A stretch of 64,000 nt of DNA, taken from Malurus cyaneus samueli. Lineage: Eukaryota > Chordata > Aves > Passeriformes > Maluridae. The notes beneath the pieces are model-generated. The model saw only the letters and a program-made list of their open reading frames with translations. It was not told the origin of the DNA and did not search any database. Positions 25,101 through 40,100 of the stretch are shown in pieces. The stretch spans positions 45,273,361 through 45,337,360 of the forward strand of contig CM019216.1 in the NCBI GenBank assembly GCA_009741485.1. Reading direction: 5' to 3'. Within the stretch, counting starts at the first letter, position 1. The number at the start of each line of letters is the position of its first letter. Position numbers and translations under genes: made by a program.

Positions 25101-28100
25101 CTGATTAACACAGAAGCATTTTTTTTTTTTTTTTCTTTTTTTCTTTTTTTTCATTAAAATGTAATGCCATACAATCAGGAGAAGTTGCTAAGGACTTGCT
25201 TTCAAACTCTTCAACTTTTTACCCAGTAAATAACCCAGGGAGTATTTTGGTTAGCTGTGCAGAATAACCTGTAAACGTATTCATCCACAGGCTGGAATTG
25301 TTGCAGGCCACTTTGCAAAGAGGTTGCTGCTGCTTTTTGAGCAAGGCTTGTTTGGAATGCAGAAAATACCAGCAACAGATGCAGCCTGGTGGTTGAAATG
25401 TGTGACTAGAGGGAATTGTCTCGGAACTCCTAATACCCTTTAAAAATTGTTTTACTTGAAAAAACTATTTGTAGAAGTTTGCTGATTTAATTCCTTGGCA
25501 AGAAAGGACTAAGTGAGGGGAGCTGATTTTATGCTTTCACAAACGACTTTTTCTTTGTAAAGTACTGATTCAAGAGGACCAAAGCATCTTGGGGAACGCT
25601 CCTAGTGTGGTTTCCCCAGGAAAGGCTTTTGAAGTGCCAATAGACTGGTCCAGTCAATGAGATCCATGGGGAACCAGGATTTTCCTCTGCAGTGGTGGAT
25701 ACAGCTGCGCAAGACATGAGATTAATAATCCTCTGAAGATACCGGTCTCGTCCAGGAACTATAGAGTACGCACAGATGCAGGTCTTAGGGGAGACATTTA
25801 ACTTCTACAGGGCTGAAGTCAGAAAGGTGAAATTCTCTTTTTGTCATATGTTTAAATGGTTAGGAAATAAAATCCATTCCTTTTAATTTTTTTTGTGGAT
25901 TTAAATTTCATTGGAAATCTACTTGGCAGTTATAGGGAAAAGAAAATGGATAAAATGAGCTTCTTAAAGAAGCTTTCTTTCTTAAAGATCATGTGTTGTG
26001 GAGAGTTCCCCTCCCTAGGGAGGGCATAGCTGAACATGGTTTTTTTGTGACATTCACCTAACAAGTTGTCATTAAGGATCCTACAGAGAAGATCTGATTT
26101 CTGTCACGTAGGGAGGTAGAACCACTTCCTGTTGTTTTGAGCAAATCTTTCATGTAGCAGTGCTGTTAGCTGTTTAGCCCAGCCTGTGGTTAGAAGTGCA
26201 GAGGCCTCTGCTCCATCAAGTTAAACTTGCAAATTTTTGGTAATCTGAGAGTGTTTCCATAAGTGTGTTCTCAAGAGAGAGGGACTTTTCACATAAATCA
26301 CTGAACTGTGGTCCCACCTTGTGCGGTTCAAATCCACAGCAAGGAGAGATTGAGAATGATTTCTTAAGGATGAAGAATTCCATCATGTAACTGTGCTTTC
26401 ATGAAGAAAGGAAGTTGGATGCTTGTTTTGTGCATAAAAAAAAATGTCTCAGAGCCTGAATGAGCTTAAGTGCTATTTTAAGTTCATTTATAGGCTTCCA
26501 TGATCTTGTTGACCTTTTAGTCCTGCCATCCCTGGTACCAAGTAGGACAAAAAGGCAGATTCTCAGTGAAAAGGAGATTTTTGTCTATGATTTAAGCTTT
26601 CACTGATGAAACAGATATAGTATTGAAGACACTGCCTTGTGAAAAAGAAATATTTGATATTAGTGGCATTATTTTAAAACAAATGGACTTATTTTATTAT
26701 ACTCTACAGCCATGGTATAACTGGGTATGTAGACAATCTCTGTGTTTTCAGAGCCTTACCCTTGTCTCTGCTCCAAACCTAAGATGCTGCTAAAATAGCC
26801 TCATAGCCAATAGGATCCAGAGCTAAAACAGAGGATCAAAATGAAGTATTTGTGGTTGTGTACACACATATTTACTTTGCTGTTCAGTACAGACTTAAAA
26901 GAGCAACAAATTTTTTTGAGCTATATTTTTGGCCTAACCCACTCTGTTATTGGGGGTGTCCATCTTTCTCCAGACTTCTGTAGTGTGGCTATATCCTTCT
27001 AGAAGCCATTTGTTCATTAGTGCAGCAGTAATCATGGAAATAGGTCACAGCCTCGTTGGAGTTAAGCTGTTACGTCCCCACAGAGAACGGCACTTAAATA
27101 TCAATAGCGTAACTGGGAAAACTCGGCAGTTATTTCCCTGTTTTCTGCAATTCAATGAGGAGTTGTTCGGTGCAGACCCCGTTGCACTCCAGATGAATGG
27201 CGGTGATTGTGAGAAAATGATCTTCTATTAATGCAAGATGTCACACTGAGAACAAAGACTGGTTCTTACCATGATGGGATGAGCTCACTCTAATCCCCAA
27301 TTTGGGAGACTTTGATGCTTGTTCAGGTGCCAATTTTTCCGTATATGACATACCAGAAAGAACTTTAAAAAAAATGCTGAACAGGGCAGTGTTAAACTGA
27401 TTCATGGCTCCTGAATCTGAAGGTCATGTTGGGTGAGATGTCATATAATTATCCTTTTGCATGCAATTTCCCAGAGAACCACCTTTCCTATCAGCAGTTT
27501 GAGCTTTCAGTGGGCTAAGAAAACAATTTGTAATAAATTTGCTATCACAAGTAAAAAGTGCAGGCTTTTTTTTTTTTTAATATACAGTATCTCTCTTGTT
27601 CTGTTGGATTTTTTCATTTTCCAAGGAGAAAAGTGATCAACAGCTATCCAACAGATTTTTTTTAAATCCCCTCTTTCAATTTATCTTGCCTAAGTGTCTC
27701 AAATATGTCAGTTTAATTAATAGCAGCTTTGTCTCCAGGTTTTTTGAACTGGAGAACTTTGCATTCCCATCCTGGGATTTTGGTGTGTGGTCAGGCAAAT
27801 CCAGGGAGGACTCATTGCACCTTCCTGACACACCATTCCTCTGCAGTGCCCATCCTTCTATCAGAACAAGGAAGGACCAGAACAGAATCAGTGCTCCATT
27901 TGATGAGCTATTAAAAATGCTGTGATAAGTGGAGATTTTGTATAAATTTACTCAGTTGTAAAATTAAAACAAAATCTGTCATTGTAGCTTGGAGATTTAG
28001 AAATAGTGAGATAGCCAGTAGGTTTTCAAATTTGGCAATCCTGTAGGCATACAGTTTGCTCTCTCTGATTCAGGAGTGTTTTATGCTGACCTCCCTATTC

Positions 28101-31100
28101 CACTGAGATATCCCTTCTTTGGGTCCATTATCTCTTTGGCATATAACTGTCTTTTGCCCAAGATTCCTAAGAAGGCATTTGGAAAATCAAGCAGCAAGTT
28201 CTAGTAAAAAAGGGACATGTATTGCTTATTGCTCTAAACTAGTTTTTTTCCCTTGTGATCTGATGCAGGTGGCAAATGGGAGGGTCTGGTGGGTGCTGTC
28301 CCATTGTCCGGCCGTTCCATCTTTACACTGTGCCGAATCCTTTCTTTGGGGAAAGAAGGTGGAGTGCAGAAATATTTCTTATGCTGTATATCCCACCAGA
28401 GTAAAATGTGAATATTGCATAACCAATAGGATCAAAGGCTGTTAAAAACCTCAAAGAAACAGCATAATTTCTTTTATTCTAATTTTGAAGGTTATAGGGA
28501 AGACTTTTTTCGGGGGTGTATGCAGATCTCAAGAGAATAGAAAATAAACTCCCTGAAAAAAAATGAATAAAATATTCAAAAACATTCATTTGAATGTTCA
28601 GTCCTGAAACTGTCAGACTTGTATTCCTTAGAGAACACAAGTTTTTATCCTGTATGCTGCTTTGTAAGGATTAAACCCTGAAAATTTCTCTTTTCATTTA
28701 TGAGTTTATTTGAATGCATGTATGCTGTGATGTAAAGTAGAAGCAGGTCAATTAGTAAAGCAGAAGAATTAGGCTGATGTGCCAGAATGATAAAAACCAA
28801 AGCAACATTACCTATACCAAGTAGAGACCTGTAAAATTCCAACCTAGATTTGGAAAAAAAAAAAAAAGAAAATCAGTGTCAGAGTAATTGGCAGTTCAGA
28901 AGCACTAGTAAAGATTAGATTAAGAAGCAGAGAAATTGCAAGAAGACATGATATTTATCTCAGTTTTAATGGCAACTTAGAGTTGTGATTTGTGCTTGTG
29001 TTGCCAAAGGTGTGTGGCTGATGAAATGCTAGAATGAGTCTGGCTACGTCACTAATTTCTGGAATTCTCTTTTGTTTACCCTGGAGACTATTCCTTTTTT
29101 TCCCCTACCTTTCATGAACTCTGGATGCAGAATCTTTGTGGGTTACCATCACGTTTTACCTCAGGAACTTTCCTGAGCATTTTATAATTTATCACCTTCA
29201 ATTGATGCTGTTGGAAAGATTGTCAGAAGCTGTGCTGTCATCACAAGAAACAAAACCAGGAGTCTGGGCAGTATCACTGTTTTTCCAGAGCTGTTTGTGT
29301 GTTCTTCTGGGGTGGCACAGAAGGAATTTGACTCCTGCCGTGGTACCAGTTCATGCTGGGGATGCCTGGCAGTGTAGCAACACCTCTTTCACAGCTGTGT
29401 AAAGCAGGAGCAGAAATTGCAGCACTCCTTTGGAGCACAGCTCCCTTTGTCCCTTCCTCCCTTCCCAGTGTGCTACAAAGCTCCAGGCCATAAACACACC
29501 TTGCTGGCTGCGAGAGCTCTTAGCAGCAGCAAGCCTGGCTGTTTTATCAGCTAATGGCATCTCTCTAATTTCATCTGAGCTCCTCTGGGATGCTCCTCCT
29601 TTGGTTACCACCCATTCTCAAATTCAGAGTGTGTCAAAAGCCCAACTGCAGGTATAGAGGGCTCTTCCAAATAACAGTGATTTAAGCAGTGCTGTGAACT
29701 CCTACTAATTACACCTCTATCATTCATCAGCAGTGGGATTTGTGTTAGCCCTAATGTGGAAGTGGTGTTATTGTAGCCCAGTGGTGTTATTTTAGTGCTC
29801 TTCTGTAGAAGGTGCTCATTGACTGAAGTGCTTGAAATCAACCCTTTTTATGTTGTTTTGCTGGAGCTGTTGCAGTCTAAGAAGAAACGAGGGATGTGTG
29901 AGGCACAGCAAGGAACAAGTGGTTACTTGCACTGCAAAATTGAAGGCCAAGCCCAATTTAAGTGCACATGTAGGCAAGTTACTGTGTTGGATTCAGAGCT
30001 GAAGCATGAAGTGGCGTTAAGTTACATGTAACTAAATGGATGTAAGTGGATCTGGATGAGTCTGAAGGAGCCAAAATGATAACCTGAAAAAGAAGTCCTA
30101 ATTACAGCAGTGTAAGTGATGCTAGACCAGTTTTAAGCACCATGATGGAAACGATTAGCTTGGACATCAACATGCAAAAGTTACACAGAGCTGCTGGGAG
30201 AGAGCTACTTAATGGACATATTTATCTTAGTTGCTTTCATTGCTGAAACTCTTCAAGTTTGGATTGCTGAAACAAGGTGCACAGAAGATACCATATTTTG
30301 TGCATTCTTTGAGCCTGATCAACTTTGTCTGATGGCTCACTTTCCTCTCTGCATGTTTAGAGAATGGAGAGGGCTGCTGCCCTGCTCTCAGGCATTCCTG
30401 GGGCAGCCGAGGAGCGCAATGTGCTGCTTCTCTCCTGCATTTTCCTTGTGTGTCATTAACTGTCAACTTGCTGAGCCTTGCCACTTCTGTGTTTACTGTT
30501 GGAGAACATCTCAGCCAAGGCAATACATAAGATAGATACTATCTAGCATTTTAAAGACGTAGGCAAGCGTTCTTAGACACAAAATCTTAAGTCCTAAAGA
30601 GCCAGCAAAGGAAAAGTTGACTGACACTGTGGTCTCATTCAGTGAGAGCCCATGGAGCATAAAGCTGCCAGGACTGTGCTTCAATAATTGTGTATTGATT
30701 GTGTGACCTTAGTAGTTTTCAAGGCTTTGCACACAAAAAAGTCATGAGATGCTGCTTTTCTACCTCATGCAATTTTTTGCCTTGTTTTTCTCTACTTTCT
30801 TAATGCATTAATAATGGAGTATGGGGATCAGTAAAGTAGCTCTCTTTGTTTAAATATGCCAGGTCAGACATCAACATTGTTGTTTCTGCTCCAGTGCCCT
30901 TTCAGTTCTAGTTTGTGCAGGATTATGTGAAACTCATGTGTACATTAGTTGTTAATACAACTAATTTTCTCCACTTCATTGCTTGACTAAGTTCTGCTGC
31001 CTCATGACACCAGCACTTGATTAGAATTAGATTTGCTCATACTGGGGCCAGGAGCACTGAAGAGGTGGTTCTATATCGGAGAAGCATGTGCTTATCCATG

Positions 31101-34100
31101 GATCACTGATGCATTTCATTTATTTGGCAAGATTTGTTTTGGATTGGTTTGGGGGGATGGAGAGAGTACTTTAACTGCTCTCCAGTTCTGACAGCAAAGA
31201 CAACAGTAACCTTGGCAACTAAGGATGCTGAAATACCACTTAATCCCTACTCGCAAGTCAATAGGGTTTTGCTTAAGTAATAAATTATCAAACCTCTCAG
31301 CGTGTGGCTGAAGAAAGTATGAAACAAATCGGGTGCTGCAGTTCAGATAAAGTATTCGTGCAGCTGCTATCTGCATGGCTGCACAATTTAAATAAACTTT
31401 GTCAGGAATTTTCCAGCCAGAGTTTTTTTTTTTGTCTGAAACTGCTGATTCACAGAAACCAAAACTGTGGGAGAAGATTTGTTTTCAAGTTTCTAATTTC
31501 AAAGCAAAACCAAGTAGTTGTTTAAATATCTTTCTCTGACATTTTCTTAACAAAAATGTTAAACTGTTAACAGAAATGTATTTTGTGAAGTAAAAGACTA
31601 ATTCTAGCAGAGTGTTTCAGAGCAAGCAGGTGCCCATGAATACAGCCCTGCTCCCTGTCTTGCTGCACAGGGTTCAACTGGGTGAGCTGGTGGGCTCTGA
31701 GCTGTTTCACAGCTGTGAGAGTGCCAGGTCCAGGGGAGGAAGGAGGGTGAGAAGAAGGAACTGAGCCACCCCTTTGCTTCTGCTGGATGGCATAGAAGGT
31801 GAAATCATGCTTTGAGTTAAGGCTTTTCTGTGAATCACCCTTGGAGGACCTTCTTTTAGTCTCTTTCTCAGATTTGTTTTTTCTGTGTTTGGGGTTGTCT
31901 TTTTTAAAAAAAATTGACTTTTTGTCAGCAGAAGCCTTTATGTCTTTCTGGTCTTGGAGTACTTTCCTCTCCATTCTGTGTTTATACCCGCAGTAAATAG
32001 TAAGGAAGTTCCTTTGATATTTCTACCAGTGACTTCTGTTTATTACCCTGAGAGTCATTCAACATGATTGAAAGGCAGTAATTGTTTCTTTACAGCCCAA
32101 ACCTCTCCAGAGGGTGTGGAGTATAAGTGCCTGGAACAGGACCACAAGCATACACAGCTTTGCATTTACTGCCACAGCCTCTTGGTGGGGGAACGTTGCA
32201 GTTGAATTTAAGCTTCTTTAGACATTTTTACAGTAGGGGAAGGTAAATATTTTTTCTTCAAACTACTCCTTAATAAAGGGATGGCCAGCCAAATGAGTAC
32301 CAGTTGGTTTGGGAGGGAAAAGAAGGTAGGACAGTGTAGGTAGGGTTTGGGGTCAGACCAGGATGACAAGCGTGTCACATCTATTAAGGGATCTATAAAG
32401 CTTTTCCTGTGTTCATATATACAAACACACGAAAGAGATGTTGTCATTACAGTTCCTGTCATGTCATCTTGAAAGGTATTTTCAGGGCTGGAGAGCAAGA
32501 TGCTTCATCTTTGTCACTGTTGTACATGAGTCCCACCTTGTGAAGCTAATCCATCTGCTGGCTCCTGTTAGCACTGTTAGTACATGTTCTCATTTGATTC
32601 CCTTAGTTTTCATCTTTTAAGTGTCTTCTACCAGGAATTCAGCTCAGCCATGAAGGGCATACTGAACCTTGCAATGCCTTGCTGTTTTACTTCAGCAAGC
32701 TCAGTGGAGTTGTAAGCAGACCAATACTCATATGAAAGATTTGCCTCCTGTAGGAAAATCCTTAAAAACCTAGCCAAATGTTCTCAGAACAAAGGGAAAT
32801 AAAGCTGGGATCTTAGAACAACTAATTGGATCCTGTGCTGCCCCTGTTATTTTTCAACAAATGAAAGGCATCAGTAGTGTTTTCGTGTGTTTTAGGGTTC
32901 CTTGTTCCCCCTGAGATCCCTTTCTTGGCATGGCTTTTTTCTTAACAAACAGGATCCAGATGCTTTAGGAAAGAGTAATAGCTACTACTTAAGTCTGACT
33001 GTCTTTTCCATTTATTGTGTGTTGAAGGCATGTTAAGAAAGGTTTTTTTTATCATCTTAAAAGGATCTGCAAATAGCCATGAAGGAATAATTTTTCTTTT
33101 GTAGATAATAAGTGTTAAAAATAATTTGTAGTGTTCATAAGGCAAAAGATTCTCAGGGATGAATGTGCTGTTGTGACAGATTTAAAAAGAAAAGGAAAAA
33201 AAGGTTGGAAATGGGAATATTAAGAACTTGCTAGATGAGCCTTTTCAGATGTGCTGTCAATATCCTGTATGCTCTTCAATCCCATTTCTAAGGTGAGTTG
33301 GTGCTGAAAGGAAGGACAGAAAATGATCCCTCACACTCTATCCTGTACCAGGCAGGGGCTGCTCCCTCTCAGGCTGGTTTGGCTGGTGCCCACATTCTGG
33401 ATGCCTGGAGGCTGCTGCTCATGTTTTTAGGAGAGCCAGCCAAGGTTGCAGTAGCGTTCCATCACACTCTTGAAGTTCTGGGGGAAGGGAGACTTAAGTT
33501 TACTTTGTTGGTTGATCTGTGTGCTGCTGCTTTGGCTCCGTAGCAGTGTGACAGGTTTGCAGCTGTGCAAGCCCTGCCCTCACCATCCAAGGGGGGACCT
33601 TTCCATCTCCCTGGCATGTGTTCAGTGCCTGTGTTACACTTGTGTTTGCACGGACATCCTCAAAAGGGTGAGCACTTGAGATCCCTGCTGAAGTGAATTC
33701 TATCCAGTTTAATTACTACATGAGCCATAATGTCACTTTGTGCAATTGGGACTAGTTTAAACGAGTGCCCTGAATCTTTAGAGTTGTCTACAGCAGTTCC
33801 TCGAGCAAGATACTGTAGCAAAGGGCCCCTAGACTCTACAGCATCCCTCATCCAGGTGTAGTATTTTATTGGATGTATTTGCACTCACAGCAGGAGCTAC
33901 AGCTTCTAAGGAGAAATTTAAGGAAAAGGAACTAATAAGAAGGCAGAGGTGTTTGATAAACTAATCTGTGGGTGAGTTATTTAGAGAAAACAGTTTTGTA
34001 CTTAGCCTAGGTCTAAGGCTGCCCTTGAGGCTGAGTCGGATTTGGTAAGCTTCCACGTAAAACAATGCTGATTTGGAGCATGGTGGTTCATGTTTGCACT

Positions 34101-37100
34101 CCTTGGATTGTGACAGCAGCACTGATTGCCCTTTCCCCTTTTCTAACAGGGCTGGGAGGTGGAAAGGGATGCTGCATAACATGTTGAAGCACCCTGATGA
34201 TGTACTCCACGGGAATAAGGAAGCCCAGCAGACACTGTTGTGATACAAGCCTTTGGCGTTCAGCTGTCTGTGCTTAAATAGCCGTGCTGGTCCTTCTTTG
34301 CCTGGAGTGATCCATCAGTTTGGTGCATGTGATTGCTCTGGCAGTCAGGTTCACTGCAGATCTTTAATCTTATGGTGCAGCTCTAATATATTTTTCTCGA
34401 AGTTTGCTTCTCCTACACAGAGTTGGCTTTTTTTCCCTTCGTATGTTTAATGGTGGGTTTTTTCCCCCATTGCCATTACAATCACTTCATTTTATTGCAG
34501 CATGATACAAGTACAGAATTTGGATTCTTGTCATTTTAAACAAGTTTTTCTTTTCTTTTATTCCATTTCCTGCAGAAAGATGCCTTTTTTGTCACTAAAT
34601 CAAAGGGCTGAAATGACAACTAGTGACTTCCACAACACACAAATCAAATTTAGAGTTTCCTTTATGATTGCTTGGACTTTCAATTGATAGAACATTTAAA
34701 ACCAGCATTATTGCCTATGAATAATAAAGTGCAAAACGCTACAGTTAGGCAAAAAGAACATTTATAAAATTGTGATGAATTTTGAAGCAGCTTTTGGTTT
34801 TATGAAATTTCTGTCTAATCACTTCATTTAAATGAAAAGTGACAGGTAGGTGTTGTGTCACAGCAATGTCACTTTGCTGCTAAGAGTCTTTCAGGAAGTA
34901 GCAATCCTACATCAGGCAAACTCAACCATCCAGGATACAGTCTTATTTTCATGCCTAGAGAGGTTTGTTGACTGTAGCATCTCAGAGCTGACTTCATTTT
35001 AGTTAGGATCATGCCATTCCACATAAAGACTTAAGTGTCCTATTTATTTACGTTGAAACTGAAAAAAAAATAGGAATTCTTGAAATTGATACAAACTTTT
35101 CTTCCTTCTGAGTACACTAAAATTTTGAAACTGGAAATTCAGGAGCCTGGATGAAACTGAACATCAGTGAAGTTCAGAAGGTCACTTCATAGATGGACTC
35201 AAAAACTCTGAGAAGACCCTTGTGTCTTTTTGTTTCTGAATAAAATAAAGACACTAGTGACAAATCAACCTTTTAAGATATTCTCAGTATTGTGGTTTCA
35301 TTATTTAGTTCTGATAGTCACCAAATCTGAGTTAGGAGAAAAGTTTTACATTTTCTTTTTTTGTCAGGTTTGGAAATATTTTTGCTAGGTGAGAGCTTTG
35401 CAACTGACACAGCCAGATTTCTCCCATGTACTGTGTAGTGTGCAAGGATGGGAAGGTGACCCCATACCTTGGAAGAGGTCGCTGTGTTGTCACTGGGTAT
35501 ACCTGTGACCTGTGTTCCTAAGTGCTGTGCCACCCTTCCCAGCTCTCCTCCTTTCCATTGCATCCCTGAGTTTCAAAGCCATCACTTACTTTCCCATTTG
35601 GGCTGAAGTAGTTCCATAAATGCAGCTACTCAGGGTTTTTCCTCAGGTTGATTTTAGTGCTCGCTTATAGACGTCGCTTGTGAAGTGGTGAATGTGAGAA
35701 ATCTGGAAAGTGAGAGCCAGCATATGGAGCTAGCAAATGAAGATGGGAACGATGAACTAAATGTCACTTTGGGGAGACATGATGTTAAGCATTTGGCTTT
35801 TCAGCTTTACAGCTTAGACTGCATAAAGCTAATTTATACTCTTTGACCCAGTGATGTCTGTCTTCTATCTGTTTATTGGAAATATGATTGCAGTTTATGT
35901 AGATGTTTTCATACAATAACTGTGTTGGCAAAAAAGGGGGTAGCGTATCTCTTCCCCCAAAATCCCACAGCTCACAGTTACTTTTCACATTTTCCTGTGA
36001 GTACATTAAATTATTTCTTTACTTTCTGTATATTGGAGTATCTTACTGGTGTGCAAAATTGATGGACTCTATCATAAGGCACTTATTTTTCTTAATGACA
36101 CAGATACTATACAGTAGTGGGCAAAGGAAAAAGAAAGTAACTTCTTTGTTGTTTTGTTTGCATGTTCAGGCCTTCTTTATACATTTTTCTTTACTTTTCC
36201 TCAGGCCTTCTTTCTACATTTTTTTTCACCTTTCCTCAAGCTTTCTCAAAGTGCTAGTGAGGTTAATGTTGTTCTCTATTAGTTTCTGTGGAAAGTTGTC
36301 TGTTTTTTTTTTTTCCCTACTTTCACTGAAGAAGCAAATAGTCTCCTCTTTTAATGAAGGTGTTCTGCCTCTAACTTCTTCACATACAGAAAGCTAGCAT
36401 CATACTATTGTAAGCAAAGTCAAAGATCCTAGCATTTATGGGAAGAGACACTGGTGAAAGAAAGCAACAGGTGATCAGATTGTGGTTTTGTCAAAAACAA
36501 AAAAGAGAACAAGTCTAAATTTAGGAAAAAAACAACAACAAATAACAAAACCCAAAAATCTCCGCTTTCAAGCATTTACTAGGCTACTGGTAAAATTGCT
36601 CAAATTAATGCCATTGAAATATGTGATGCAGTAGTGTTTCTGAGTAGTCTTTCAAAATTGCTCAGAGTTGTAGTGTCAAGTACCTTTCCAGTACTGCAAA
36701 TAAAAAGAGAGGAGGAGAATATGCAGATTTTGAAAATAAAATAGATCTATTTCAGTAACAGGACTTAAAGCAGCATGCAGGTGTCCAGAAGCTTTATTTT
36801 ATTGGCAGAGTGAAGAAGGATGCCTAGTGGAAGGGCAGGCTTACAGGAACTTACCCATCCCTATGTGTAGAGGATAATTGGGTCTCACACATGATTAGAT
36901 CCGTGGCTGTGTGCCTCTCTGATTTTCATTAACGTTGATAATATCTTAGCAAGTATTCAAAGAGTCGCATCATATGGATCTGCAAATTGTTTAGAAGTTT
37001 AGAAGCAGGTATCAATCTGAATTGCAGGAGTTTGATTCCAGCCTCCGCCCCTGCTGATGGCACCAAACAGCCGTGGATGCAGGGCTTTGCAGGGCTGGCC

Positions 37101-40100
37101 ACTTGTTAGGAAGCACTGTGGTGTGGCTGACTGCAAGCCTATCAGCCTGAAACAGTTCATGTGAGAAGAAGGAAAAGTCCTGTTTTAAACACAGTGACGT
37201 GAGTCTGACCCTTTTTCACAGGCATGGGTTATCTGCTTGAGACCACAGGAAACTTTGCTTGAGAGAAGAGATTGATCCACAAGTGAGAATGGCTGGGCAC
37301 TTTTTCAGAGATTCACAAGTTATATTGAAGTTTATATTTGGATTTCGTTAACCTCTGCTCAATGCTGGATGATTTCTAGCCAGTGAAGATACTAAATGCA
37401 GTTCCAGAGAAATCTAATTTTCTCTAGTCAATTACCTGGAACCGTTGTGGGTAAAGTTGTTTGCCTTGGCATAAACTCCTCTAAAAAGGTTTGCCTGCGG
37501 ATATGGCGGCCAAGACATTTCTCCTGAAGGAGGCTTCTCCTTCTTACCAAAAAAAAAAAGTCTTCTGGAAAAGAGCCCAGATTGTTTATTCTTAGGCTTA
37601 AAACGATGGCCTTTCATAAAAATCTGGAGACACTCAATCTACATATTCAACTAAGATTCACAACACAAGTGAGCAAATGCAGGTCCATATGTTTGTTGCA
37701 AATCTTCAAGGAATGACAAGAGGGCTCTTGGTTTTGTTCTTCTGCTGGCAGCAATGGCTTTCTTAAGTCTGACTCCTTTGTACAGGATGACTTTTCCATG
37801 AAGGTTTTGCTGCCCTTGTGAGAGACTCCTTCTTCCTGATTGACAGCCAGTGTCAAATACTGAGCACTTTTATTGAACTTTTACACCTTTTGGTCTTTCT
37901 GTCACTCTTCTCACTTCATTCTCAGGAAACAGACTGCTCTTCTAGGATCTCTATGGATACTGAGGAGGACTTACTCTTTTCACAGTAATTGGCAGCATTG
38001 CCAATTGAAAGTTTTTTTTTTCTGGACTCCACAACTTCTGTGATGTTTTTCTTGTTCTTTTTGGTGACTCTTCCTTGTTCTCCCCCCTTCAAAATGGGAT
38101 ACCTGTTACTTCCAAAATTGCTTGCAGGTAGCAGGAATTCATCTCATTATAAAGCTATATACACAGGGTTGCCTCATTCGAGGTACAGAATCCGGCACTT
38201 TCCCATCTTAAACATCATACAGTTGGTGATTTCCCATCTCTCTGATTTTTCATGGTCTCTACAGGGCCTCCCTGCCTTCGAGGAAGTCAACAGCTCCTCC
38301 CAATTTAGTGTCATCAGTACACTTACTTAACATCCCTTCCAGTCCTGTGTCCAAGTCATTTGTGAGGGTGTTGAAGAGCTCAGGGCCAAAGATGGAGCCC
38401 TGTGGAACTCTCGGTGACAGGTCATCAGTCCGATGTCACCCCATTCACTGTAACCCTTTGTGCCTGACTGGGGAGCCAGGTGCTTGCTCATCACATGGTG
38501 TGTTTGTCCAGCTGTGTGCTGGACATTTTGTCTAGAAGGATACTGGGAGAGATTGTATCCAAAACTTGGCTCAAGTCCAAAAAGATTACATGTACTGGCT
38601 TACCTAGATCAACTAGGTGAGTTATCCCATCGTAGAAGCAAATTAGGTTTGACAGGCAGGACTTCCCGTCATGAAATGGTGCTGGCTGTGGCCAATGACT
38701 ATGTTGTCTTCCAGGTGTTTTTCAGTACCTCCCAGAATAATATTTTGTATGAAAAGATTTTCAGGCTTTGAAATGAAATGACACATTTTCTGTAGGCTGG
38801 GCACCAGATGACTATAAAAATCGAAGCCATTATCTGAAATAGGCTTGGTTTTGTTCTTCTTATTAGCCACTTACATCCAGTAGATTTTATTTCTTTTTTT
38901 GTGCAATCTCAGAAACATAGTTTATATTTTATATTTTCAATAAAACCATTTGCATTTCATGCTGTCCTAACTGTGCTGTGTACTGCTTTATTTTATCCAT
39001 ACATTTCTTCTAAAATTGATGCATCTGCTTTATATAACCCTTATTTAATCCCTGATATACTCTTTTGATTGCAAACTATTTCTGTGGCAGGTTTGCAAAA
39101 GTTTTGTTTTTAACTGTATTCTTAAATCTATTTCATAAATATGCTGGAAATTATAAGCAAATTATATTTAATCTCTAAATCAGTTCTCACATGGCTCTGT
39201 GTGAAAACATTGCTTATTTTGTCATTCACTGGGAAAAAAAAAACAAACCTTAAAAGAAGTAGCTCATGGTGGTGTCAGCTTGTGATTTTCCTAAAAAGAG
39301 AGGTTTCTTGGCCTTGTCTTGATCTTGTGTATGTTTACCTTTATGAGAATAGCACCAGTGCAAGAACACTTACATTTAAATTTAGATGCATAAATTTCCT
39401 CACAATCTGGGCTGAAGCCCTGTTGTGCTGCTGGCTGAGCATTCAGTTTAGGGGCTTGGTAATGCCCAGCATCAGTCAATGATCAGAAATCAGGCTCTTT
39501 CTACAAGAAACAGGTGTTGGAGCTGGGCCTGCTTAGGCTCAGAGCAGTACTGATATTAAACTGAAAAGTAACACTGACAAAATGACATTTCCCTAAACAT
39601 CAGAAAGTAAGAGCCTGGCAACAGTGTTAACATTGTCTCCTTTTACAGTATTTTTAAATTGTGTAAAATGTAGTACAATGTTAAGATGTATAGTTAATGA
39701 GAAAAGGAAGACAAAAAATATTAAATATACATAATAAGGCTGAATTAATATCTGTGGTGGAACAGTTACTTAAAAGTTTACTGACACTTCTGACTTCTGA
39801 TGGAGTCTATTAATGCTTCCTTTTCTTTTTAACTCCTAACCAGTAAAAAAAACCCAAATTCAAGTATTGTCAATTCTGCATTTGAAGACTGGAAAAAGAA
39901 ATAGCATACAGCCTTACTCCTTTTTAATTAACTTACATTAGGGATAAAAATTACAGTAATCAAATGACTTCATGTGATTTGACTATTTGAACTCTTTGAA
40001 TGTGCAGTTGCTGGTCTTTGATGCAGTCATTTGTCTTTTTCCATGGTGGGGCCACAAGATGGATCCATGACCCTTGTAGGGCAGGTGCTGACAATGGTGT